Source: Bact-19 sp038319215 (GTDB lineage Bacteria > Bacteroidota > Bacteroidia > Bacteroidales > ML635J-15). From it: a DNA stretch of 16,410 nt. Below, piece after piece: positions 5,760 to 14,725 of the stretch (the first letter of the stretch is position 1; each line of letters begins with the position of its first letter). Position numbers and translations under genes: made by a program. The stretch spans positions 1 through 16,410 of the forward strand of contig JBBQCZ010000085.1 of assembly GCA_038319215.1 (NCBI GenBank), given 5' to 3'. A model generated the notes under the pieces. The model worked only from the letters and a program-made list of their open reading frames with translations, ran no database searches and was not told the DNA's origin.

Positions 5760-7244
5760 CTATTCCTGTATTTCGAAAGCACCCAAATCGGGTTTTCCGT
5801 CTGCTAATCTACTGTTTCCATTTTGATCAAGAGGCACAAGATTGCCAATACTCAATTTACCCACATCTTTGGCAGAAGAAGTTGTTGAAGAAGATGTGTC
5901 AAGCTGATAATCATAAGGTGCAATCGTTTCAACGAATTTTGGATTTTCGTTAAATATATTATCAATAAAAAAATCTGACCCTTCAAGCTCAGAAGGAGTT
6001 TTATATTTAATGAGACAGTTGTCGAAACGGAAATTAGCCATTGCTCCTGTTGCAAAGTCTAGTTCCAGCTCATCTTCGCGTGAACCATAAATTATACAAT
6101 TTGCAAAATAGGCATTTGTAAGATCTCGATATGAAACTTGCGTATTCCCATTCCCATCAGTATAGCCATAATAGTTATTTAAAACTAGTTGTGGAGTTTG
6201 ACGATTCCCAACCCAGTAATTCGCTAATGTGCAATGAATAAATGAATAATCTCCACCTATAATTAATGCCACATTGTATTGTCCACTATTTGCAAAAACA
6301 CAATTTTGCGCTTCTATTTTGGCTCCTAATGCATATAGTCCAACAATTTTTGAATTTTCTATATTTGTATTTTTTAGTTTTACAGTTGGCACGCCTGGCG
6401 TAACGCATGAATCGACTTGTAATCCTATTATTCCATTTTTAATATCTGTATTATATATTTCATTATTTTTTGATCCAGCCAACAAATGAATTCCTCCAAA
6501 TATTCCGGTTGTATTACCATAATCATCTTGCAAAAAAGCACCCCACTGTCCAGCTATTTCTTCATAATACGATTCGAGTCTATCCCCTGTAAATAATACT
6601 CTGTTTGAAACTTCCCCCTGCACTTTCATCGTACCACTGACAAATAAAGAAGAACCTCGATGAAAATATACTTTGGTGCCAGCTAATACAGTCAATGTAA
6701 CATTTTCTTCAACTAAAGCAGAGTTATAAATCAATACTGGTTTACTTGGAGACCAAGTTGTATCATTTGTAATATACTGACTATTAATTAGAGTAATATC
6801 TTGTCCAAAAGAGATTAGTTTAACATCCTGCCTGTTACCATTCGAGATAAAAACTACAGAATCTTGTTCAATCATTTCATCTCTTCCTGGGTCAATTGTA
6901 ACTTCAACAAAAATAAAGATTGAATCTCCGGGAGCCAATTCAACATCCTCAATACTATTTGTGGAATAACCGTCAATATTAAGTCGATACGCAGAATTTT
7001 CTTCTTTAGCCAGAAATAATCTATCAATTTTTATAGTTTTTGATTTATTAGAATTTTTAACTGTGAAGTAATTTGTTGCACTTCCGGCAGTACTAAAAAC
7101 AGTGTCGAATTGTACAGTATCAGTCGAGAAAACTAATTTATCTGCAGGGTCTGTAGTAAAGGAGTTCTTTTGACAAGCATTTATAAAAAACAAGGAAAAG
7201 AAACATAGAATTATGACAGTAAATATTGCAATTTTCTTAATCAT
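5760..7244 (-). CDS. right-handed beta-helix lipoprotein
   Basis: A 494-residue predicted lipoprotein. Residues 1-24 form a signal peptide ending in the lipobox INAC (Cys24). Residues about 35-150 look like an Ig/ASH-type beta-sandwich (FDTVFSTAGSATNYFTVKN, then PGDSIFIFVEV). From about 165 to 460 there is a right-handed parallel beta-helix, with short turns rich in Asn/Gly and phrases such as LKNTNIENSKIVGLYALG and IEAQNCVFANSGQYN. The C-terminus DLGAFE is typical of Bacteroidota beta-helix proteins. Such helices bind or cleave polysaccharides, or serve as surface scaffolds; no catalytic set was recognised, so the role is open. It lies 68 bases downstream of the large type IX cargo gene, but a strong hairpin separates them. 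Confidence 0.8.
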   Translation of the reverse strand: MIKKIAIFTVIILCFFSLFFINACQKNSFTTDPADKLVFSTDTVQFDTVFSTAGSATNYFTVKNSNKSKTIKIDRLFLAKEENSAYRLNIDGYSTNSIEDVELAPGDSIFIFVEVTIDPGRDEMIEQDSVVFISNGNRQDVKLISFGQDITLINSQYITNDTTWSPSKPVLIYNSALVEENVTLTVLAGTKVYFHRGSSLFVSGTMKVQGEVSNRVLFTGDRLESYYEEIAGQWGAFLQDDYGNTTGIFGGIHLLAGSKNNEIYNTDIKNGIIGLQVDSCVTPGVPTVKLKNTNIENSKIVGLYALGAKIEAQNCVFANSGQYNVALIIGGDYSFIHCTLANYWVGNRQTPQLVLNNYYGYTDGNGNTQVSYRDLTNAYFANCIIYGSREDELELDFATGAMANFRFDNCLIKYKTPSELEGSDFFIDNIFNENPKFVETIAPYDYQLDTSSSTTSSAKDVGKLSIGNLVPLDQNGNSRLADGKPDLGAFEIQE

Positions 7245-7273
7245 CAGTACAATTTTAAATCTATAAACGCAAA

Positions 7274-7304
7274 TTGGGCTTGGATATTACATCACCAAGC
7301 CCAA
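7274..7304 (-). terminator. hairpin terminator after the large secreted-protein gene
   Basis: A perfect 10-bp stem, TTGGGCTTGG (7274-7283) with CCAAGCCCAA (7295-7304), loop of 11, starts 9 bases after the stop codon of the 1306-residue gene. On the - strand it is followed by TTTGCG, a short T-run, so termination may be partial. It separates this gene from the beta-helix gene just downstream. Confidence 0.65.
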
Positions 7305-7312
7305 AAATTGCT

Positions 7313-10300
7313 TTATCTTATAAGAGTGACAGTACCACTCTCCTCATGAGGTTTACCAATGAAATCGCTAAAATTACAATACCATCTATACATGCCATTA
7401 GTTAAAACAGGGTCGCCTTTGTTTACATCTCCATTGTGCGATCCATCCCATGCCATTCTGTAAGGGTTATTCTCATCAAAAACATCAGTTTCAAAAACCT
7501 TACTTCCAAAACGATCATAAATAACCAAATAGAATTCTGATTTATCAATACCATGTCCAATCACATAGAAAAGGTCATTTATTCCATCGCCGTTAGGTGT
7601 AAATGCATCAGGAGCATAGAAAGAGAACTCATCATGCACTCTTACTTTTTTATAAGCAGTATCAAGACATTCATATTGATTCTTGGCAACCATCATAATA
7701 TCGTATTCACCAACCTCTTTATATGTATGCATTTGCAACGCACTACTCCACATACTTGTAAAACCATCACCAAAATCCCAGAAATATTCGACCCCACCAT
7801 CAGTATAATTATTAAACTCGACCAATGCATTTAAAACAGAGAGCAATTCTGGTGTTGCAGCAAACTCTGCTCTTGGCATTGGGTAAAGATAAATTAAATT
7901 GTTATATGTGCGTGTTCGCTCACAACCATATTCTGACCAAGAAGACAATGAAACATTATAAGTGCCACTAGTTGTGTAAGTGTGCTGCGGATTTTTTTGT
8001 GCCGAGAAGCCACCATCACCAAAGTCCCATAAATATGTTTGACCGACATCCGGAGTTGTCTCAGTAAATTGGAACAATGAAGGAGGACAAGCCGCAGTAT
8101 GATCTGCAAAGAAAGCTACTGTAGGCTGAGGATGTACGTTAACATAAATAGAGTCATAATCTTCTGGCGAACCACAATTATCTGAAACGGTAAAATAGTA
8201 GTATCCTGTTTGCTGAGGATAGAAAATTTTAGGCATATTAACAATCCCATTATCAATCATATCGATTGTATATGGTCCACCATTTCCACCAATTACCTCC
8301 ATTTCGATATAAATACTTTCTCCAATACAAATATCTTGAGGCGATGAAGTTGTTGCCAAAATATGAATTACTGGATTTACATTTACTGTAATATTCTTTA
8401 CAGGTCCGAAGCAACCTTTAAAATCGGTAACGACAAGCTGATAAGAAGTAGTAGTAACAGGATTTACAGTTAAAGATTCGCCATAATTAGTAGAACCATC
8501 GCTACCAATCCATACAAATTCGTAAGGACCAAGACCTCCAGTCGCATGTGCAAAAGTTGTAAATGTTTCGCCAATACAAATGGTTCCTCCCCACGGATTT
8601 GTTACATAAACTGCCTCGGGTTGATCTACAAATGCGGTTCCGATATGCTTACATCCGTTAGCATCGGTAACAGTAACATTATGAAAACCGAAACCGAGAG
8701 CAACAGAATCCAAGGTTTGACCATCGGTCCACTGATATTGATAAAAATCACCAGATCCGGTATTGAAAGGAACCCCACCAATAACATCTACTTCGCCGTA
8801 GCCGTTATGGTAACCATAACATGATGCTGGACCTGACATTAAAGTTAAATAAACAGTGTCTGGCTCGGTTATCTCAAATGCTGCTGAACCAGTACAGCCA
8901 TATAAATCTGTTAATGTTACCGCATAATTGCCTGCACATAAATTTTCCAAATAGTCTGTTGTGCTCGACCATGTATAAATAAAAGGAGGAATACCACCAG
9001 TAATGTCTAATACTGCTTTTCCATTACAAACACCGTGACAAAGTAAATTGGAAGCAATAACATCGATAATAATAGGCTGGCTCACAATTACAGTGCTTGC
9101 CTGCGCTGTGAAGGTACACAAATTATCATCCCAAACTGTAACTGTATATTGAGTTGTATTTGGCGGACTAACAGTTCTGTCTGCAGAATTCATTGTAGGA
9201 ACATCGCTCCACGAATATAAATATGGTGCAACACCACCAGTAACACTAACATGTATATCTGCCTGTTCACCAAAACAAATACCCTGATTTGGAGTAATCG
9301 CATAAAAGAATTGTGGTGGTTCTGAAATAAGAACTGAAGAATAGCCAGTACATCCGTTTAAGTCTGTAACAGTAACACCATAATTCCCAGCTCCTAAATC
9401 ATAAATTGTTTGATTGTTTATCCAAGTTGTCCAGTTGTATGTGTAAGGCAAAACACCTCCACTAGCAACAGCTGTAGCAGTTCCATCCACAAGACCATGG
9501 CAAGAAATATTTTCAGAATCAATATTAACACTAACACCTGGAACTTGGGTTACGGTAAAGCATCTTACATCTTGACAACCACTAACCAAATCTGTAACAG
9601 TAAGGCAGAAATTACCTGGAGCAAGAATAATGATACCAGGGCTAATCGCGCCAGTTGACCACTCGAACATGTAATTTCCACTACCTGTAATTGCATTAAA
9701 CTGAGCGCTCCCTGTGCTTCCAGCACAAATTGTAGGAGTGAAATTTACGCTAAAATCAAAATCTGCATCAACAATAACGACATTGTCGGTATCAATACAA
9801 GTTCCGTATGTAGCAGTACAAATATAGTTTGCGGGAAGACTAGCAACAATACTTTGAGTATTCTGAACAGGACTAGTGTTCCATGAGAAACTTACACTGC
9901 CAGGATTTGCACCCATAACATTTGCAGTTAAAGTAACTGGTCCAGCACAAGGATTTCCTGTAGTTGTAACAGATACAACAAAATTTGCAGCAGCTCCAAT
10001 TGTAAAATTTATTATAGTATCGCCGCAAGCAGCATCATTATCAGTAACAGTAACAGTATAGTTTCCTGCAGCTAAATTTGATGCAGTAAGACCTGTTAAT
10101 GCAGAAGAACTCCATGCAATTGTTGGAGTACCACCGCATGAAGAATTTATTGTAACAGTTGCTGAACCTTGTTGTCCACAACCTGCATCAATAGTTGTTA
10201 GAGTAACGCCTAATTCTGCAGGATCGGGCTCTAAAAATGAAGCCGCAATACCAAAAGTACAAAGAGAAGTTCCAGCTTCGTAGCTAAATCCATCCATAGC

Positions 10301-11233
10301 TAAGACGTACATTCCAGGAGCTAGATTTTCAGAATAATTAACAGTTCCAACACCTTGCCTACAATTCCAATATGTGGTATTATTTGCTGGAGTGCTTAAT
10401 GGGCTTCCTCCAATACCATTACAGTCAACACCATTCCATGAATAAACAGCAAACTGAATTTCCGGAGCTGAAGGAACCAAACCTTGTACATCATTTGCCC
10501 AACAAGTACCAAATTCAATATCAATAGTAACAGGTTGAGGGTCTCCTGCAAGAACTTCGAAGGAATAAAAAACAACGTTATCAGTTGAAGACCAACCGCA
10601 ATCTTCTGGAGCTAATACTGTTCCAGCAGGTGCTAAAATATTACAACCGGCATCAGACAATGTTGGAGGATTTGAACAATCAGATTCAGGTAAAGAAGTA
10701 AGTACAGATGCCGCAAAAAACATTGAAGTAACATCATTATCCTCTTCCCATAATCTCACATAAATAGTTTCACCAGGAATCAAACCAGCAATAAGTTCCC
10801 ATCTAATTTCAGCATTTTGCATCAGAGCATCTGGAGCGCTAAAACAATTCAACAATGTTAATGCACCGCAGTTGCCGCGATAAACAGCCATACCCGGGCC
10901 GCATGCCGGAGCACCAGGAAGTAGTGGCGGAAATGCTGGGCTTGCAGGTGGAGCATCAAAGGCATGAAATGCCATTTCGGTAACTCCTACAGGAACTACA
11001 AAACTATACCACATATCGTTTGTTGCTGCATTAAAACTTCCGCAAGTTGGTGCAGGAAGATTTACTGATGGCACCGCACCGTCAAAATCTACATTGGTAA
11101 ATGCCATATCTCCGCAAGTACCATAAACGTCAATTGGGATTGCAGTTGCGGCGCCACAATTAGCCTGCCCCTTTAACTGCAATACACTCAACGAGAGAAA
11201 AATAAAAAGTAAACTAAAAAAAACTGCTTTCAT
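7313..11233 (-). CDS. large secreted adhesin-like protein with SprB-like repeats, PKD domains and T9SS type B sorting domain
   Basis: A 1306-residue exported protein. A Sec signal peptide (MKAVFFSLLFIFLSLSV, probable cleavage after GQA at 22-24) precedes two Cys-rich modules (about 25-180 and 185-340), each with a sequence like MWYSFVVP or VVFYSFEV. Residues about 344-1035 hold roughly nine repeats of 70-80 residues of SprB type, with cadences such as ISCHGLVDGTA, GGVLPYTYNW and AGNYGVTVTDLNGC. Two PKD domains follow, with WDFGDGG (about 1067-1073) and WDFGDGF (about 1149-1155). The last ~100 residues are a gliding-motility-type C-terminal domain (AFTPNGDGINDLF, YDRFGSKVFE, WDGSHNG, NGMYRWY), the type B signal for type IX secretion. 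Expected location is the cell surface or medium, with a likely role in adhesion. No porin-like PorP/SprF partner gene is in the window. The downstream hairpin and upstream -7 box suggest a single-gene transcript. Confidence 0.9.
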   Translation of the reverse strand: MKAVFFSLLFIFLSLSVLQLKGQANCGAATAIPIDVYGTCGDMAFTNVDFDGAVPSVNLPAPTCGSFNAATNDMWYSFVVPVGVTEMAFHAFDAPPASPAFPPLLPGAPACGPGMAVYRGNCGALTLLNCFSAPDALMQNAEIRWELIAGLIPGETIYVRLWEEDNDVTSMFFAASVLTSLPESDCSNPPTLSDAGCNILAPAGTVLAPEDCGWSSTDNVVFYSFEVLAGDPQPVTIDIEFGTCWANDVQGLVPSAPEIQFAVYSWNGVDCNGIGGSPLSTPANNTTYWNCRQGVGTVNYSENLAPGMYVLAMDGFSYEAGTSLCTFGIAASFLEPDPAELGVTLTTIDAGCGQQGSATVTINSSCGGTPTIAWSSSALTGLTASNLAAGNYTVTVTDNDAACGDTIINFTIGAAANFVVSVTTTGNPCAGPVTLTANVMGANPGSVSFSWNTSPVQNTQSIVASLPANYICTATYGTCIDTDNVVIVDADFDFSVNFTPTICAGSTGSAQFNAITGSGNYMFEWSTGAISPGIIILAPGNFCLTVTDLVSGCQDVRCFTVTQVPGVSVNIDSENISCHGLVDGTATAVASGGVLPYTYNWTTWINNQTIYDLGAGNYGVTVTDLNGCTGYSSVLISEPPQFFYAITPNQGICFGEQADIHVSVTGGVAPYLYSWSDVPTMNSADRTVSPPNTTQYTVTVWDDNLCTFTAQASTVIVSQPIIIDVIASNLLCHGVCNGKAVLDITGGIPPFIYTWSSTTDYLENLCAGNYAVTLTDLYGCTGSAAFEITEPDTVYLTLMSGPASCYGYHNGYGEVDVIGGVPFNTGSGDFYQYQWTDGQTLDSVALGFGFHNVTVTDANGCKHIGTAFVDQPEAVYVTNPWGGTICIGETFTTFAHATGGLGPYEFVWIGSDGSTNYGESLTVNPVTTTSYQLVVTDFKGCFGPVKNITVNVNPVIHILATTSSPQDICIGESIYIEMEVIGGNGGPYTIDMIDNGIVNMPKIFYPQQTGYYYFTVSDNCGSPEDYDSIYVNVHPQPTVAFFADHTAACPPSLFQFTETTPDVGQTYLWDFGDGGFSAQKNPQHTYTTSGTYNVSLSSWSEYGCERTRTYNNLIYLYPMPRAEFAATPELLSVLNALVEFNNYTDGGVEYFWDFGDGFTSMWSSALQMHTYKEVGEYDIMMVAKNQYECLDTAYKKVRVHDEFSFYAPDAFTPNGDGINDLFYVIGHGIDKSEFYLVIYDRFGSKVFETDVFDENNPYRMAWDGSHNGDVNKGDPVLTNGMYRWYCNFSDFIGKPHEESGTVTLIR

Positions 11234-11265
11234 ATCTTCTATGTGTTTTTCTGCTATTAATTCAG

Positions 11266-11273
11266 CAAATTTA
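11266..11273 (-). promoter_or_regulatory. TAnnTTTG -7 box before the large secreted-protein gene
   Basis: On the - strand this reads TAAATTTG, an exact consensus match 32 bases before the ATG at 11233, implying a leader of about 25 bases. The remaining upstream intergenic DNA (to 11491) contains a perfect A+T-rich hairpin at 11399-11418 (AGATTTTT/AAAAATCT) but no other recognised element. Confidence 0.5.
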
Positions 11274-11491
11274 AAAAAATCATTTTAAAATCACCCGAAA
11301 TTCCTATAAAATTATTATCGTTTATACTAATAATATTAAAATACGGATATTTCTTTGGATTAAAGACTAAAAAAACGGCTTTTGGTTGTCTTACATACAG
11401 ATTTTTTTGCAAAAATCTTGGCTTAGGAAAAAACTCTTTAAATATTGAAAAGTTTACACAGAGCCAAAATATAGCATATTGGTCAATTATT

Positions 11492-13378
11492 TCAATCTGT
11501 TATTTCGCTAAGCTCGAGCCATCTCATTTCTTTTTCTTCAAGCAAAGCAAGTAAATCGGAGTATTCGTGTGATTTTTGAATTAAATCATCATGGCTTAAT
11601 TCGCCAGAATTCAATAGCCCTTCGAGTTCAGATTTTTTTAAATTTAATTTGGAAATTTCTTTTTCAAGATTTTCAAATTCAAATTTCTCATTAAAACTCA
11701 TTTTTTTAGGTTTGCCTAGCTCTTTTGCTGCTTGAGCATCTTGCTTTTTAGGCTTTGGATTTTCGGCATTTGCAGATTTTTGGGCATCTGCTTCAGTTTG
11801 AAATAGCTCTGAGTTTCGATATTGAGTGTAATTGCCAGGGAAATCGGTAATTTTTCCATTTCCGCCAAAAACGAAAACATGATCAACAATTTTATCCATG
11901 AAAAACCTATCGTGCGTAACTATAATAACACAAGCATCAATCATAGCTAGGTATTCCTCTAGGACTTGCAGTGTCATAATGTCGAGATCATTTGTAGGCT
12001 CATCCATAATAAGCACGTTTGGCTGAGTCATTAGAATTGTACAAAGGTACAATCTTCGTTTTTCGCCACCACTTAACTTTCGAACAAAAGTGTATTGCAT
12101 ATCTGGCGAAAAAAGAAAATACTGCAAAAATCCAGAAGCGCTGAAAGTCTTGCCATTCTTCATTTTTACAGTTTCGGCAATACTTTTCACAATATCTATA
12201 GGTTTAGAATCCTCATCAAACACAATTCCGTCTTGGTTATAATATGCAATTTTCACAGTGCTACCAGTCTCAATTCGCCCTTTATCTGCTTTTAATTTTC
12301 CAGTTAAAATATTTAGTAGTGTAGTTTTTCCACTCCCATTATTGCCAACAATTCCAATTTTTTCATTTCGAGCAAGTTTGTACGAGAAATCATCTATTAA
12401 GCATTGATCATCGAAAGATTTTGAGATATTGTAAATATCAATAATTTTTTTACCAAGACGTTCTGTTGCAATACCAAGCTCAAGTCTAGTATCGTCAATT
12501 TTTTGTGATGCTTTTGTTTTCACATTTTCAAATTCATCGACTCGAAATTTAGATTTATGAGTTCTTGCTTTTGGCATCCGGCGAATCCATTCTTGTTCAG
12601 TCCGCATCAAGTTTTGAGCTCTTTCGATATTTGCTTGAAGGTTATCAATTCTTTCAGCTCTTTTCTCAACAAAATATGTATAATTCCCTTGATAAGTAAA
12701 AATCTGTCCAGAATCCATTTCAAGAATTACATTACAAACTCTATCAAGAAAATACCTATCATGAGTAACCATAAAAATTGTCATTCCCGATTTGTCGAGA
12801 TACTCCTCAAGCCATTCAATCATACCAAGGTCGAGGTGGTTTGTTGGCTCGTCGAGAATAATTAACTCTGGTTCACTAATGAGTGTTCCCGCAAGTGCAA
12901 CTCGTTTCTTTTGGCCTCCGCTAAGAAATTTAATTTTTTTCTCGAGATCAAAAATTTTCAACTTGCCGAGAATCTGTTTTACTCTAGCTTCGTAATCCCA
13001 AGCATTAAGCCTGTCCATTTTGTCGAGAATTTTTTGAAGCCCAGAATGGTCTTTTCCCGACATAATGTCGTTGTATTCACGAATAGTGCTGATAATTACA
13101 TCATCCTGAAAAAAGACAGCCTGCAAAACCGATTTTTCGGGGTCTAAAACTATGTCCTGCGGAAGGTAAGCAATGCGAAGATCTCGCTTCATACTGAGCG
13201 AACCTGTGTCACCGGTATCAAGGCCTCCAAGAATATTTAACAATGAAGTTTTTCCAGTTCCATTTTTTGCAACAAGAGCAATTTTTTGTCCTTCAGAAAT
13301 ATGAATATTTATTCCTTCAAACAAAAGTTTTTCACCGTATCGTTTACTTAAATTATCACCTTGTAGGAAACTGCTCAT
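11492..13378 (-). CDS. ABC-F family ATPase (Uup-like)
   Basis: A soluble protein with two ABC domains and no membrane part, as in ABC-F proteins, which act on ribosomes or, for Uup, also on DNA-related processes. Numbering from the chosen start (628 residues): domain 1 has AKNGTGKT (37-44), LSGGQKKR (152-159) and LIILDEPTNHLD (172-183). A linker helix region (about 235-310) follows, with RMPKARTHKSKFR. Domain 2 has GNNGSGKTT (345-353), LSGGEKRR (435-442) and VLIMDEPTNDLD (455-466). A Lys/Glu-rich tail predicted to form a coiled coil occupies about 560-628, which favours the Uup branch. The first P-loop has Ala where the usual leading Gly stands. The frame is open 20 codons further upstream (to 13438), but the Met at 13378 starts the conserved domain directly and a TAnnTTTG box lies inside that extension. 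It follows trmD on the same strand. Confidence 0.88.
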   Translation of the reverse strand: MSSFLQGDNLSKRYGEKLLFEGINIHISEGQKIALVAKNGTGKTSLLNILGGLDTGDTGSLSMKRDLRIAYLPQDIVLDPEKSVLQAVFFQDDVIISTIREYNDIMSGKDHSGLQKILDKMDRLNAWDYEARVKQILGKLKIFDLEKKIKFLSGGQKKRVALAGTLISEPELIILDEPTNHLDLGMIEWLEEYLDKSGMTIFMVTHDRYFLDRVCNVILEMDSGQIFTYQGNYTYFVEKRAERIDNLQANIERAQNLMRTEQEWIRRMPKARTHKSKFRVDEFENVKTKASQKIDDTRLELGIATERLGKKIIDIYNISKSFDDQCLIDDFSYKLARNEKIGIVGNNGSGKTTLLNILTGKLKADKGRIETGSTVKIAYYNQDGIVFDEDSKPIDIVKSIAETVKMKNGKTFSASGFLQYFLFSPDMQYTFVRKLSGGEKRRLYLCTILMTQPNVLIMDEPTNDLDIMTLQVLEEYLAMIDACVIIVTHDRFFMDKIVDHVFVFGGNGKITDFPGNYTQYRNSELFQTEADAQKSANAENPKPKKQDAQAAKELGKPKKMSFNEKFEFENLEKEISKLNLKKSELEGLLNSGELSHDDLIQKSHEYSDLLALLEEKEMRWLELSEITD

Positions 13379-13395
13379 GTTAAAAATAATTTTTG

Positions 13396-13403
13396 CAAAA
13401 GTA
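13396..13403 (-). promoter_or_regulatory. TAnnTTTG -7 box that fixes the ABC-F start
   Basis: On the - strand this reads TACTTTTG, 17 bases before the ATG at 13378, implying a leader of about 11 bases. It lies within the open-frame extension that would begin at 13438, so transcription from here could not make the longer protein. Confidence 0.55.
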
Positions 13404-13553
13404 GTAAAAAAGTTTGAAGTCTGAATTACTCTAGGCATCCCAAGAAAACAGAAATTGCTTAAAAATTGTTAGCGAATTTCAGTTTTTTTCCCCATTAAAA
13501 CCTAGTTAAATATAATTTCGATCAATCAATCTCATTTTTTCTCAGGGATTCTA

Positions 13554-14231
13554 CTACTCGTCCAACAAATCTGGTCTTAATTCCTCAGTTCTTTTATAAG
13601 ACTGGTCTTCTTTCCATTTTTCGATTTCGGCAAAGTTGCCGGATAATAAAATTGGTGGAACTTTCCATCCGTTAAATTCTGAAGGTCGCGTATATACAGG
13701 AGGAGCTAAAAGATCGTCTTGAAATGAATCGGATAAAGCAGATTGTTCATCTCCAATTGCGCCAGGCAATAGGCGAACGATACTATCACACATCATTGCA
13801 GCAGCAAGCTCGCCACCTGTTAAAACAAAATCACCTATACTAAATTCTTCATCAATTAAATGCTCTCTAATTCTATTATCAACACCTTTATAATGACCGC
13901 ACAAAATAATGATATTTTTGTATGTAGAAATTCTATTCGCAGATTTTTGATTCCACTGCTGTCCGTCTGGTGATGTGTACAATATTTTATCGTAATTACG
14001 TTCTGATTTTAAAATATTTATAAGATTAAAAATCGGTTCTATCATCATCACCATACCCGCTTCACCACCAAAAGGATAATCATCGACTTGCTTATGTTTT
14101 CCGAGACCATAATCATGTAAATTATGAATTACTATTTCTGCAATTTTCTTATCGACAGCCCTTTTTACAATTGAATGATTTAAAGGACTTTCGAGAATCT
14201 CTGGTAAAACGGTAATAATATCTATTCTCAT
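13554..14231 (-). CDS. trmD: tRNA (guanine-N1)-methyltransferase TrmD
   Basis: TrmD methylates N1 of G37 in tRNAs that read CNN codons, using S-adenosylmethionine, and prevents +1 frameshifting. From the chosen start the protein has 225 residues, normal for the family, and begins MRIDIITVLPEIL. SPOUT-knot landmarks are present in order: DYPFGGEAGMVM (early substrate loop), ILCGHYKGVDNRI (about 108-120), FSIGDFVLTGGELAA (SAM-binding knot) and LPGAIGDEQSALSDSF with the catalytic-loop Asp. The frame is open for 49 more codons upstream (to 14378), but that extension is hydrophobic, unlike TrmD, and contains a promoter box; it is not counted. The rpsP-rimM-trmD-rplS arrangement of other bacteria is not seen here: the neighbours are the ABC-F gene and a divergent DUF349 gene. 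Confidence 0.93.
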   Translation of the reverse strand: MRIDIITVLPEILESPLNHSIVKRAVDKKIAEIVIHNLHDYGLGKHKQVDDYPFGGEAGMVMMIEPIFNLINILKSERNYDKILYTSPDGQQWNQKSANRISTYKNIIILCGHYKGVDNRIREHLIDEEFSIGDFVLTGGELAAAMMCDSIVRLLPGAIGDEQSALSDSFQDDLLAPPVYTRPSEFNGWKVPPILLSGNFAEIEKWKEDQSYKRTEELRPDLLDE

Positions 14232-14725
14232 AATATTTAAACTATCTGCTGCAAAAATAATTAAATTACAAGTCTTTACTAATCGTTTTTTACAGAAATG
14301 TTTTATACAATTATTAATATAGATTGTTAAAAACAGGAATATGAAAAACTTAAACACAATTTTAAGTGAACATATCAATACTAATTAACAAAACAACAAC
14401 AAAAGCAAGGTGTAAAAACTTCTAAAAATAAAAAAAATTATACAATTAATTGATGATTTGAAGTTCTATACATCAGGAACATAACACAAAAATAAGAAAA
14501 GCTATTTGACCACTATTAAAAATCAAAACTAAGAAAGTGAATAAAAAATAAAATGAATAATTTAACAGTGCTTATTACTCAAAAAAGTGTCTTAACTGTG
14601 TATATTAATCTCTTGAGTAGAAAAAACGTTAAAAATTTGTTTGTAATACATTTAAAATATACCTTCGTCAGTTTTATAGGTTATTGCATTTTAATAGTTA
14701 ACTAATTAAAGATCAGAGACTTAAC
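14232..14725. other. divergent intergenic region between trmD and the DUF349 gene
   Basis: This 494-bp, very A+T-rich stretch must hold the promoters of both flanking genes. The trmD side has a clear -7 box at 14252-14259. On the other side no exact TAnnTTTG match was found before the DUF349 gene. No RNA gene, repeat or credible small open frame was recognised. Confidence 0.6.
14252..14259 (-). promoter_or_regulatory. TAnnTTTG -7 box that fixes the trmD start
   Basis: On the - strand this reads TATTTTTG, 20 bases before the ATG at 14231. It falls inside the hydrophobic open-frame extension upstream of trmD and so supports the shorter, family-typical protein. Confidence 0.5.

Noticed and set aside
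5735..5953. + strand open frame over the end of the beta-helix gene
   Set aside because: It is antisense to a well-supported lipoprotein gene and its translation has no family features.
14232..14378. 49-codon N-terminal extension of TrmD as a membrane anchor
   Set aside because: The segment is hydrophobic by A+T-rich composition, TrmD is a soluble enzyme starting at MRIDIITVLP, and a promoter box lies inside the extension.
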